64,000 nucleotides of DNA, taken from Symsagittifera roscoffensis. Its lineage: Eukaryota; Xenacoelomorpha; Acoela; Convolutidae. The stretch is taken from positions 10,692,723 through 10,756,722 of the forward strand of contig NC_087066.1 of NCBI RefSeq assembly GCF_963678635.1, read 5' to 3'. The translations under genes were made by a program, and so were the position numbers. The first letter of the stretch is position 1; each line of letters starts with the position of its first letter. Under the pieces are notes generated by a model, which was not told where the DNA came from, ran no database searches, and saw only the letters and a list, made by a program, of their open reading frames with translations. Positions 33,471-44,000 of the stretch are shown piece by piece.

Positions 33471-35700
33471 CAAGCCAGGTTTGGCTCTTCTTCCACAAAG
33501 CATATCGTTTCTAGAGATTCCTCTCAGCTCTTCTTGCTCGACAATTTCAATACCGAACAGACTAGCACACAGACTGAACTGACTTACAAAACTGAGTTTC
33601 TGCATGCTTTCATCTGAGAATTAGGAAATACGTATGCTACCATTGTGAACAATTCCCTCAAAGCAAAGGTCACGGCCAGTGGATCGATTCCCATCACCAA
33701 CTCCAGGTCAGATAAAAAGGGCACACTTCCAATCTTTTCAAGTCCGTACTTGTCGACGAATGGTTTGTCTTCTTCTATTAGACATCGATTCTGTTTCAGC
33801 GGGTACTGAAGCAAGAGGTTTTTTCCTATCATCTGCTAGTAGGAAGCAGTTTCCAAATACGTTGAATTCTCGCTTCGATCTCAGCAGCTGCTTGGGGTAC
33901 CTCAACAGTGTGAACTAATTGCCCATCCAGATATGTATCTGATTAGAGTTAGAAATCCATCATGTCTAAGATCCGCCAGTATCATTGAGGAAGATCACTG
34001 GCCCTTTTAAAAACGTATCTCGTCCAAACCTCCCGTACAAAAGCAACATCAGTCCGATCTAGCGAACAGTTCTTGCGAATCACTGAGATACTACATAGAG
34101 AAGAACGAAGGCATCCAACATTCAAGTTCTAGCAAGAGTTGCCTCAGTTCTTTCATACTCCGCTCTAGTTGCTAACACATCTGCTTATTCACGTCATGCA
34201 TCAATTGCAACGTCATTTCTCAGTTTTCTTTTCTCACATACAAGTTTCTTTGCAAAAACTGGTGGATTTCTCTGATGGCGGCCATTGTTCAAAAGCATCT
34301 TTTTGCAGAACACACATCCTTGGTGACGAATGCAACAACTGATTGTTGTTGGGCCTGGTCCTCAGAGCCGACATCGCACTCTTTCTGACCAGCTCATCTT
34401 GTGCATTTGGTCTTTGACTGATTTGCCTAAACCACAAACTGTGAGACATGACATAAATAGTTATAAATAGCGGTAGTAATCTACTCCCGGTCTAATTTTC
34501 AATAGTTTTTGAAGCTGGACAGCTCTAACCCTAAGATCTCGTAAAGCACAAGCCGAGTCGTGCTATCGCACTTGAATACCTGAAATGCAATTGAGTTGTT
34601 TCCCAAACAGCAGAGAGTTCAGGCTTGCATGACAAACACCGGTTAGGGTCTACCTCCCGTCTCGGGGTGAGAACTAAAACAACAAACTGGTTCTCCAAAC
34701 AAGTTCAGACCAGTATGGCAATACCGGTTAGGATCCGAATTCGTAGCAGATAAAAATTGTGAGGGTTCTGGCAACGTGGCATAGTCTGGGGAAACTATGA
34801 AGATCACCCGGACAACCGTTTTGGTGTAGGAACTCCGTAGTGAGTCCTCGACCTTCACCATGCAGACAAAAGTGTTTCTACCGCTTCTGCAATCGTCTTA
34901 GGAAAAAAATTCGTTTCACCCATCAGTCTGTTGAACAAACCACGGCTCTGTAGGTGGTCTTTCCCCCAGCTTCTATCACGTCTAAGACCAGATTGGCGAA
35001 TTCTTGTACACTTTTGGCGATCAAGCCCGCTTTCCCAAATCGATATCCAATGCTGTGAGAAAAGTCACTTCTGGCCAGACAGAAAAACGCTCGAGGGGTA
35101 ATTAGATAAATAGAATTGGCCACTGTCAAAACTTTTTCATTCTTCATATCTTGGAGATTATAGGAGGCAAACAGATTATCGACCTTTTGTAGCTCCAAAC
35201 TTCCCCACCTTCTCTCATCAACTTTCATCGGAGTCGACCGAGGTAGTTTTGTACGCAATCTGCTTGTTTGATATTAAGCTTGTTCTCTTCATGCAACTTG
35301 TCCCTCCGACTTGCGCTTTTTCTCTCAACCGACGTCCATCAATGATCTAGTGTTCAAGGGCTCAATCGTATTACTTCTAGTAATCCATCCACAGTTGCAA
35401 ATCGTTAACGGATCTAGAACATTCCTAATTCGTCAAGTATCTTATCGCACCCATCTGACAAATGAGCGTCTTCTTATCGAGTTGCTTGGTCTTGTCCTTC
35501 TTGTAATATATGAGACACTAGGTTTCATGCGAGGCCATATCAACGCGCTGTTTTGACTGGATGCCACTGCAGTCTTGGCGTGCAGTCTTGGCTCGATTTC
35601 ACAAGTGGAGGGTTAAGAGAAAAATTGTAGTTGGCTGAGAGCTCGTAAGATCCAAATCGTTCGGTCTTCTAAGTCTAATCTCAAGGGATTGTCTTCGAGG
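33471..35700. other. Unassigned region with moderately long minus-strand frames
   Basis: Minus-strand frames at 35258-34923 (111 codons, with LITPRAFFCLARSDFSHSIG and GKAGLIAKSVQEFANLVLDV), 34861-34643, 34449-34234 and 33832-33584 (ELVMGIDPLAVTFALREL) lie in succession and look protein-like. They could be pieces of one decayed gene, but I do not recognise it. Confidence 0.3.
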
Positions 35701-35728
35701 TGTGGGAATGGTCCCCAGTCTCTCTCTA

Positions 35729-35735
<7 letters not shown>

Positions 35736-35819
<84 letters not shown>

Positions 35820-35831
35820 CACACACACACA
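35736..35831. repeat. CT then CA microsatellite
   Basis: About 68 bp of (CT)n with one CTTT interruption, passing directly into about 28 bp of (CA)n. The open frames in it (S-L and R-E) are artefacts. Confidence 0.95.
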
Positions 35832-37329
35832 TCTGAACTAGGAATGGCCGAACTTGTCGCTACTTCTAGTCCCAGAGTTTTGAGTCGAATAGTGATTAGC
35901 TCTGGCAGGAACGCTTTGACATAATTTGCAATTTTATCCTTTTCAGTAAGTCATTATTTTTCAATCCGCATTCAATTTCATAATCTTAGTTTCAAATGCC
36001 TCATATACTTAGCGCTTCCTTTGATAATTTTCGAAGTGTATGGCGTCCTTAGGGAAGTGATGATGAGTCATTCATAGGTTGACCTCCATGTCCATGGGGC
36101 TCAATTTGCGTTGATTTCCCTTTCTATGTTTTTAATCGTGTCATTCAAGCGCGCTACATAAACGTTTTGGGCAATCGTGTTCAACACAATGACCTAAGAC
36201 TGTATAAATCCCTACGTTCATTCAACAGGGTTCAAATTTCGTTTCATCCGTGATGGATATCCTCAAAAAATTATTCGTCTACATCATGATTGTTAGCGTG
36301 TCTAACTTCTCCATGCTTTGGAACTCCACTGCAACTCCAACAAGGGAGATCACAGTGGCATGCCAGCCCGTATAATTTTCCGTAAAGTTCCTTTTATCAG
36401 ATGTCTGTGCTTTGGAGGGATTGTTTGTTGAGTCAGCGGAAGATTCAACTCATGCTATTCAGACAAGCCTTCGAGTGATCCGAAGCCATCTGAACGAAAG
36501 CTTTTTTTAAATTAAAAATCCTCGCTTGTATCAATCATGCGTGATTTCATTGTAGGTTCACTCCTTGCAACGCCTTTGGTCTTACGGGATAAATCATTCG
36601 CCTTTTTATGGCTGGTGAACTTTCCAAGATTTGGGAAGGGTTGATCCTAACCGAACTACTGTCTCTGCTCGATCTGTTTCTCTCGTAGCCGCTTTAGCCA
36701 CTTAATCGAACTTATTGAGAAAATCCGGAGTCAGGTAAGTATCGGAAGAATCCTGTATGTCGTACTGAAGTTAGGATCGGGTGCTTCTGTTTGTAGATGA
36801 GCCACAGGGTTACTCGGTTTGTAGAGTTGTTGCGTTCTCGCATTGACCCGCGTGTCTGAACTTGTCGCCAGAACGTTTACTGAATGAGAAAGGCCGGACC
36901 AGGCTTTTTAAGTAATCCTTTGCAACAAAAACTGAGTTTTCATTGAGGGGCTGCGGCGAAAAGGCAACAGCATTGTCTTTGATATCTCAAGCCGTGCTCA
37001 CGCACCAAACGTGACAGGAATTTTGCCTAGTCTTTGTCGCATAAATCTACTGATTCGCCTCTCTGCGGTACAGGACTCAAGGAAGGCATGCATAAGTTCT
37101 ACTTCAGTGGGAAAATTCACCAGACCCTCACTTCCCATCGTGTACAGCAGCGCCACAACGAATATAATAATTGTAGTTCCTGCGAATCGCAGAGGAGCTA
37201 TCAGTAGGCCTTAACAGTCCTGTCGAGGATAGTCCATTTGTATTATCTCCCCACATTCCAGACAGTGTTATTTTGCTGCACGAAGCTGTTTTTTTGCGAC
37301 TCAAGGCCGTTTTTTTGCGTCTAGAACTT
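35832..37329. other. No gene recognised
   Basis: Short frames only. A TGTATAAATCCC at about 36203 resembles a TATA box, with no supporting gene downstream. Confidence 0.3.
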
Positions 37330-37496
37330 TTACGTGGTACCACTATTGCAGCCAAATTGGGTCAGGTTGTGGTAGACCTGAAGCTGGAGGTCAAGTGAGA
37401 GTTTGTCCTCACACACTATCATTGCCATGGCATGGGATCGAATACACGATCTGACGATTTCAAAGTGAACGCCTTACCACTGTGCTAAGTGCCTCA
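37330..37496 (-). repeat. tRNA-derived SINE
   Basis: On the minus strand, 37494 down to 37424 folds by analogy into a tRNA-like head. An A-box-like TTAGCACAGTGG (37488-37477) and a B-box-like TATTCGATCCC (within 37446-37434) are spaced as in RNA polymerase III promoters, preceded by GAGGC. The tail behind it (CTTGACCTCCAGCTTCAGG onward) is not tRNA sequence, as expected for a SINE rather than a functional tRNA gene. The anticodon arm is not cleanly paired. Confidence 0.7.
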
Positions 37497-38752
37497 GAGT
37501 CCCAAATTGTAACACAGCAGTCGCTTGTATATCTCTTCTAGAGCCCAGGCTTACTGATTTCAGATTTACCAGAACTTTCGTATTGCTTATATTGGTTCTC
37601 GTTCTTTTTTGTCTTTTTTTCGGATCTTTTTTCCGATAAGAAGACTCAATTTCGTTTTTTCACCTTCCAAAAAACAAATCACGACTCAAAAAATTTTATT
37701 CGACACGTTCCACCAGAGAACAAAAGAACATAATTAGATCATTTTCACTATTTAGTAAAATTCAATCAGAGTTTTTCTCTTCTGATTCTAGGAATTAGGA
37801 ACGAGATCGATTGTACAGCCCAAAGCCGTCACTTTAAAGTCTGAACTGTATTCAGAGTGCGCAAAATAATCTAACACCATCTAACAAAACGTAACAGAAT
37901 AACTTAACAACCCTAATTTTATGACATGAAACAAAATACCCACTCAGCACAAAATTAACCTAATCACTACAATACAAAATATAAAACTAATTTCCTTTTC
38001 TTGCATGTCTCCATTTGAAACATAAATTTCAGAATTTTTTTTTTCAATTTCGTGCTCTTGTACATACTTGGAAACATTTTTTTCATGAATATCTACTTCA
38101 GAAAGCTTTTACTTATGAAGGTTTCGGTCTTAACCCAGCAGAGAGCTTGACATTACTGCTCTTTTAATTAAAAAATCCTGAGTCGAGTGAGTAAGTGCCA
38201 GCAGCAAATTCTCAGAGTTCATGTGTTGCCTATTAGTAGCTTTTGTAACTGAAACACGAATACTTACCCGGTCTTTCTATCCAGAAAAACACGGTATTTT
38301 AGACTCTTTCCAAAATTCAACTGCTGAAACCGTCTTACATCTCACCTTCGCATTGATCACATCGGCGCATGCGCGTTCAGTGAACAAAAAGTCACGTCGG
38401 TCACAGTAATTTTGACCGAGTATTGATTGGAATGCCAAACTAAGATGGAAAACTTCTTCCAAGGCCATTTTTATGGGTTATCCCACTCTGTCTCTAGTTT
38501 TCTGGTTTCCTTTGATATTTTTCACTTTTTAGTGCCAATTTTTTGCTGTGATTGATTCGTACTCTCCACTCTTCGACAAAAACTTTTTTGAAGTCCCTAT
38601 TGATTGCCCATGACAAAGAAAAATTGGAGTTGAACTCAGATAAGCATAGAGGTAGATCTCCTTCGACAAAGGTGAATTCAGTGTCGTCGTGGTAGATCCA
38701 AATAATTTTTTTTTGTTTGTTTTCTTGAATTGTCAGACCCGTCGCCATCAAG
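37497..38752. other. No gene recognised
   Basis: AT-rich with frames below 90 codons and no motif. An 85-codon minus frame (38751 down to 38494) is unrecognised. This is where a 3' LTR of the Gypsy remnant could lie, but I found no partner repeat. Confidence 0.3.
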
Positions 38753-39223
38753 TCACAAAGAAGATATTAAAATCATCCACGCACCTTCTGGTTCGTTTTT
38801 TTTTTCATTTTCGTGTGTCTGTTCTACCACTTGTTCAAACTCAATCTCTGATTCTGATTGATCTTCAACGCAGTCGTTATTTCTTTTATCCATCAAATCT
38901 ATGTCGTTGGAGATCATTCTCTCATCTGGCCCGACAACCAATTCCATCACGCCGCTAAAACTGTCACCATATCTATTGAACTTTAAGCTATTGCACGGGG
39001 GAAATATGGTTCTATCTCCTATCCTTTTCTGATGGTTAGGCTTCATTGCAACTTCTTCAGCGCAAGGAAGACCTTCCACATCGGCTTCTTTCGTTTCTTT
39101 CAAGTCTAGCTCGAAGAGCGGGTCACAAGCATTCATCCTGTCATTTCCTTTTTTCTTGATTAATTTTTCTCTTCCATTCACTTCACAAGAAGAACCCATT
39201 ATCAAATAATCTTTTTCGTGCAT
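38753..39223 (-). CDS. 156-codon ORF behind integrase, unknown
   Basis: The longest uninterrupted non-repeat frame of this remnant, in minus orientation directly after the integrase. It starts MHEKDYLIMGSSCEVNG, has a basic patch (REKLIKKKGN) and an acidic carboxy third (EDQSESEIEFEQVVEQTHEN). No domain is recognised. It could be the integrase carboxy extension or an accessory protein. Being open for 156 codons beside badly broken neighbours may be chance. Confidence 0.3.
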   Translation of the reverse strand: MHEKDYLIMGSSCEVNGREKLIKKKGNDRMNACDPLFELDLKETKEADVEGLPCAEEVAMKPNHQKRIGDRTIFPPCNSLKFNRYGDSFSGVMELVVGPDERMISNDIDLMDKRNNDCVEDQSESEIEFEQVVEQTHENEKKNEPEGAWMILISSL

Positions 39224-39265
39224 GTTCGCTGGAATGCAACAACCTTCTAATTAATCATTGTGAAG

Positions 39266-39910
39266 CTATATTTTGCATATGGGGCAGCGTAAACCTGGAA
39301 GACTCAGATATCTTCTCCCACTATAATTTTGAGCCTTTTTTTGTTGAAGCTTATCTTTTGTATTAGCTGTATTTATTGTGTATTTTTTCTCGTAAATCTT
39401 GAATTCTTGGTTACTTTTGATGACATCCCAAATGTATACTTGCGGAGCGGTCTTCTGCCTCTCGTTTTTAAAACAAAACAACGTTAACATATTTGCTCTT
39501 TCATGTCTAGTTGCCATCATGTGTGAGCTAACCTCAGTGATGGAACGCATCGTGATTTTGTTTGCTCCTACAAGGTGCGGTAAATGTGTTTCCCAGTCAT
39601 TCATGTATCGTGATAAAAAAATGCTCAGACTGAAGAAGAATGTGCGTTTTGTCTTTCAACTAGGACTTTTGTTTGAGACTGGTAGGTGGTCGAAAGAGCC
39701 TGCCCAATTTGGAAGTTCTTCATCAGCCCCTTCGTTAGTTCCCCATCGAACGCTCTGCCCTTGTCTGACTGAAATGTGATCGGAAAAACGTTTCTGGTAA
39801 TCCAGAAAAGTACCAGATGATCGCTTGTTTTTTGCCGATGCTGTTTTACGGGTAGTGTCTCTACATTTCTAGTGACTGATCACTCATAAGCAGTACCTGA
39901 TTATTGAAAG
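39266..39910 (-). pseudogene. Gypsy integrase core and C-terminal part
   Basis: Minus strand. YVLLMSDQSLEM near 39900-39860 corresponds to the YxLVxxDxFT block with the first catalytic Asp. FQSDKGRAFDGEL near 39780-39740 is the SDxGxxF block with the second Asp. ALSTTYQSQTKVLVERQN near 39710-39650 is the TxYxPQSxGxVERxN block with the catalytic Glu. The carboxy part WETHLPHLVGAN ... SSHMMATRHERANMLTLF ... SPQVY-like ... IWDVI is open from 39604 to 39266 and matches the region after the core in Gypsy integrases. Several frame changes. Confidence 0.75.
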
Positions 39911-40439
39911 TGGCAATCATGCAGAGATTCAGGTGATAATTTTGCACCACTTCTTTGATTCAATGGAAATCTCAAGTTTCAGAGATTCTTCGCCTGTTGA
40001 CGCGCAGGCCTTCTTCACAAGCCTTCTTAACTCTTAATCTCCTCATAGTCTCAGACCATTCATAGTCCGCTGTCGCAATTTCCCTCCTTCATATCTCTCC
40101 TCGTGAAGTCGGGTGCCACGTGCATCTTCCTGTTCAGCATTGGACCAGATTTAAGCGTAGAAGCAGAATTGGAAGAACTGAATCGTTCTCCGCTAATATT
40201 TTTAAGGAGACTGTTCGACCGGTTTTCTATCAAGCTATTTAGTGAGCGGTATTTCTTAAACGTATGTCTATCCAAAAAGGAGAAACTATCTTTTGTTTTT
40301 GCTTGTTGGGCCTGTTCTTCTTCGAGAATGTCATAGATTTGTGTTTTTTTTTGCTGACGATGTCAACGTTTTGATGTTTTGACAAACACAGCTCTGATCC
40401 ATCTAATTTGTTTCTAATTACGGAACGGTGAACGGATAT

Positions 40440-40907
40440 CATAGAGTAATTAGACAAGGCCGCAGCCTAGGTAAGCTCAGTACCTTTCAAAAACATTAAG
40501 AACCGCAATTATCTCCAAACTCGGTGCACGATAATTCATATCTGTGTGTCTCTTAGGACTATGCTGGCATCAGCTATTGGTCTAGGACCCCAATGCCGTC
40601 TTTTCGTTCCACTTTAGGTCCTGGTGGAGTTTGCCCGAGATTGTTACTACCGATGCAGCAAATCTAACACAACCATCTTTTTTCTGAAAGCACACCCTGG
40701 ACCAGAGCTTCGTACGATTCGAGTTTAAAATTTCCAAACATTTTGAGCTTTTTCGCTCCAGGCGAGCACTTTGCCCTTATTCCGCAGGATTTGTTGCATT
40801 GGATATAACTTGTCTGTGTATCCTTTGATAAACTCTCGATTGTAGTTGGCAAAGCCAAGAAAGCTCATCAGTTGGCTGTCTGTTTTCCAGGATCTCGAAG
40901 TCAGCAC
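40440..40907 (-). pseudogene. Gypsy reverse transcriptase end and RNase H-like segment
   Basis: SFLGFANYNREFIKGYTDKL (40866-40807) followed by LYPMQQILRNKGK is the conserved joint between reverse transcriptase thumb and RNase H in Ty3/Gypsy. Then FKLESYEALVQGVLSEK corresponds to the FxxLKxxLxxAPVLxxP block. CVRFAASV stands where the DxDAS motif would be, and APSLEIIAVLNVFERY-stop-AYLG near 40530-40480 matches the (R)REL-LAVVxFxxxFRxYL block. Stops and a frame change near 40740. Confidence 0.7.
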
Positions 40908-40979
40908 CGCCTGGACCCCTCAGGATCTGGTCTGATTCCATGTCTATCATTGTGATCTGATTCCATGAATCATGGGAAC

Positions 40980-41300
40980 GTAACGTCCTTTAAACAATCG
41001 CAGCTCGCGTTTAAAGCAGGTATTCACTCAAACTCGGGGGCACCTGCCAGAATGAAAAGGTCAAATCCAGCGTCAGGAAGAATCCAATTGCGTCTCCCAG
41101 TTTTGATCGACTCTCCTCTTTCAAGTATATGGTGTGCACGTCTTTTATCGTTAGCGCGTTCAAGTAACGCAAAGGATATCAAAACATAAGTTGTTCGCCT
41201 CTTTTCTTCGTCATCATCACATTCCAAGCCCAGGGGGATTTAGAGGGTTCTACTATATTGTTTTCCAGCAGCATTTTTATCTCTTATAAAAGCCACTGAC
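40980..41300 (-). pseudogene. Gypsy reverse transcriptase N-terminal part
   Basis: Minus strand: MLLENNIVEPSKSPWAWNV (41275-41219) is the MLxNxIIxPSxSPWxxxV block. Next come FXYPLRYLNALTIKDVHTI, corresponding to CVDYRxLNxxTxKDxxPxP, and, one frame over, LGDAIGFFLTLDLTFSFWQV (near 41080-41030), the DLxSxFWQ block with the first catalytic Asp. Between it and the thumb block at 40907 only about 130 bases remain where about 330 are expected, so the segment that should hold YxDD is deleted. Confidence 0.75.
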
Positions 41301-42089
41301 TGGGTTGGTGCTAGTCTCCTAGCTCTTTTCCTATAAGGTACCTTTCCCCTTCAATCTCGGAAAAGCATCTGCGTTCGAATCATCAATCATGCCTTTTAGG
41401 GATTTTAGCTTTTTCCATAATACTTAGCCTTTTTCCTCTCAGCTGATCTATTTCAGGCAAAAGTGGCTTGTTTGTGCTAATCTTTTTTGCTTGTTCTTTC
41501 AGAGAAGTCTTTTTGTTTTAGATAGAAATACATTCTGAATTGATGTTTTTCTAATAGATCACTCAATTTACCTTCTTCATCAGCCCTAAATGGAGGTTTG
41601 GTTTTTTAAACTTCTTTTAATTCTGCACACTCTGATACTTGATATTCAACTGGCAACCTATATACTTCCACGCTCAATCAGGCTGCTCCCTTCTGCTTCC
41701 CTTCCTTCCACGCTGAATCGATCGTGGTTGGCATGCCTTGAGTGCTTGAAAACCCACTCATACAAAGACTGCTACACGTGATGGAAAAAAAAATTTCCTA
41801 AAAATATCAAACTTTGACTGGTTTGGTGATTAAACATACCTGTCCATTATCATTAAATTCATTTGAAATCCTCGTCCTAAAAGCTAAAAGTACGGCCTGA
41901 TTTGGTCTTAGCCTGACGTTACTCTGTTGATCGCCTGGTTTATCATAACCTTTTTTAAAACTGGTTCCTTTTCAATCTTCCTTTCCCGTTTTTTATCCGT
42001 TATTTAGGTCAAGGGTTGCGTCAAAGTTTTGTATGAAGTCGCGCCTCAAATTCATTTGGTCAGTTGTCTAGTTTTCTGACTAGAAGTTA

Positions 42090-42370
42090 GCTCCTCCAAA
42101 GGTGTATTCTTCCATATTATAGAGAGATAATTGCAGTTTTTCTTTGTTGGCTGCAGCTAATCTAATATTGGTCGACACCAATTTAGATTCGTCGAAGCCC
42201 ATATCCGACGAAGTGCTAATAGGTATGACAATGACTACCACGCCTTTGTCCGAGGAGCATGTAACCGCGAGCTGTGTGCCTCAAACGTCCAGCACCAGCG
42301 CTGCTAAGTCAGCCTCACAGCCTATAAATATAGCCTCCTGCTCAAGCATGGAATCATGCCCGATTCTTTC
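42090..42370 (-). pseudogene. Gypsy aspartic protease-like segment
   Basis: Minus strand: ALVLDV-stop-GTQLAVTCSS stands where a retropepsin would read ALVDTGxxxSVI. It is followed by KLVSTNIRLAAANKEKLQLS, resembling the (L)xPTxxxLxxANGxxIxxxG stretch. The catalytic triad is not intact. It is assigned from position between zinc knuckle and reverse transcriptase plus this partial match. Confidence 0.45.
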
Positions 42371-43189
42371 AAATTTCAGTTACCCCTGTCCGATACAGAT
42401 TTTTCTGAATTGATGATTTGCGCTCGTGACATAGGTTTTGGTGTAGATGTTGATGTCGTCCACATTTATTAAGAACAATTAGGTGCCATAGACCTCCCTG
42501 TGATCACCACCTACCTTCTTCAATCTTGTTTTCCCTGTCTAAAGTAGTGTTCTCACAGATTTCGAAACTAAAAACCCATTCTTTTTGCGCAAGTTATCTG
42601 CTTTTAATTCAAAGTTAGTTTGATGTTTTTGATGGTTCACTCCAGCTCTTCCATAATTGATGTCTTTCCGCTGACATGACGGATACTATCTTTGTTTCTT
42701 CCTTTGTTGTTCCAATCTTGTCTTGCCTGAAATCTCCATCAATTTCTTGTCCCTGTCTAGGCTTTTTTTGTGAACTTCGATGTCTTTTCTGTCAAGTCTG
42801 AGTCGCTCACACAATCCATTGTTCTCAAAACCATGACTTTGTTCACCTTGCTGGCTTTTGTTGTAATTTTTGCAATGCAGTCTCGCTGCTAGACCATTGC
42901 TTCGACCTAATCTATCGATGCTTGAGATGCTTCTTGAGATGCTTCGCTGTTCTTCAATTCGGCCTCACTCATCAAGCGTGCCTGAGAACGTCTCCTGTTG
43001 CCTGAGGCGCCTCGCGTTGGCCTTCCAACCCACAATTGAGTCAAGTCTGATTTAAAGTTCCCCTCGAGGTTGCAGAGAAAATACCGTGGGCCTAAAGACG
43101 TGGTGATGTAATCCTCATCATCTCCATCTGTCACCTCCTTGTCGCTAAAAATAGCCTATTGCTTTCATGCCATTATCTAAGTGGGACCT

Positions 43190-44000
43190 GCCGACTTGTG
43201 GTGCTATAAGGAGCCGCACTTTGCGCATGATCTTCTCTTGTCTAAGTCTTCAAATGATTCATTTCCATCGGAACCTCTGCGGTTGTTCATGTCATTGTAA
43301 GTGCTACGTTTCTGCAATGACTTTGAATACTTGGTTTAGTTAGTAGCTGTTGTCACACATTCATATGCAGTCGTCTGGCGCTGGAACACAAAATCGCTGG
43401 CAATGCGACAAAGGAGTGGCAATCATGGTTTTCAGGTCATCGCTCCTTACACTGTCAATTAATTTTATCACCAAAATCTTTTCGTCAGTAATTCAATATT
43501 GTCCAGAAACTTATTGATAGACAAATTGTTGCGCTGGTACTAAAACGATTCATTGAAATCTCGAAGATGTTCAGTGCATTCTTCTGTTCAGTTGCTTTTT
43601 TTTTGCAATGACACAGCTCAAGGACATTCCCGAGTTGACTTGTCACAGTACTGCATTACTTTTGCTTTCACTGCAGACTCTCCTCTGAAGTGGAGCCTCA
43701 TCACGTCTCTCCAGGTGCCGATGCATCCTTTTAACACTTCTTTTTAATGATAAAGCTTCTTGAGAGTTCTCCATGTCTGTTCATCTCTTTCAATGAAAAT
43801 CGAATTTTAGCATCGCCGTTTTAAGTGACCCGTTGAGTGGTTCGAACATTGGAGAATATATCATGGTATTATGAAAAATTGCCGTGAGATCCGGTGCGTA
43901 TCTCCTTTCTTTGGTAAATGGATGGTGTTTTTAACCCGGAAGGCACCCCAGGTGAAATCGCCCTGAGCTGATTGCCATCCCTTGGCTCGAAATTGTTTTA
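43190..44000 (-). pseudogene. Gypsy Gag remnant with decayed zinc knuckle
   Basis: RRSCAKCGSL-stop-HHKSAG near 43240-43195 follows C-x2-C-x4-H-x4-C with the last Cys replaced by Gly. Upstream on the minus strand, ILVIKLIDSVRSDDLKTMIA near 43480-43430 resembles the (F/L)I-x-GL-x-(S/D)-x-L block near the end of Gypsy Gag. Many stops. Confidence 0.5.

Larger units (their letters stand above)
38753..44000 (-). mobile_element. Ty3/Gypsy retrotransposon remnant (gag-pro-pol order)
   Basis: On the minus strand, from high to low coordinate: Gag with a decayed zinc knuckle, aspartic protease-like segment, reverse transcriptase, RNase H-like segment, integrase, then an unassigned ORF. This is the Ty3/Gypsy domain order with integrase last. 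Every domain carries stops and frameshifts. LTRs were not found by eye. It is unrelated to the 2.5-18.4 kb element in sequence. Confidence 0.8.

Noticed and set aside
35599-35924. R-E and S-L repeat frames
   Set aside because: Translation of the CT/CA microsatellite.
36200-36250. TGTATAAATCCC as a core promoter
   Set aside because: AT-rich background makes such matches common and no coding sequence follows.
37424-37494. Functional tRNA gene
   Set aside because: The boxes are good, but the anticodon arm does not pair cleanly and non-tRNA sequence continues behind it, as in a SINE.
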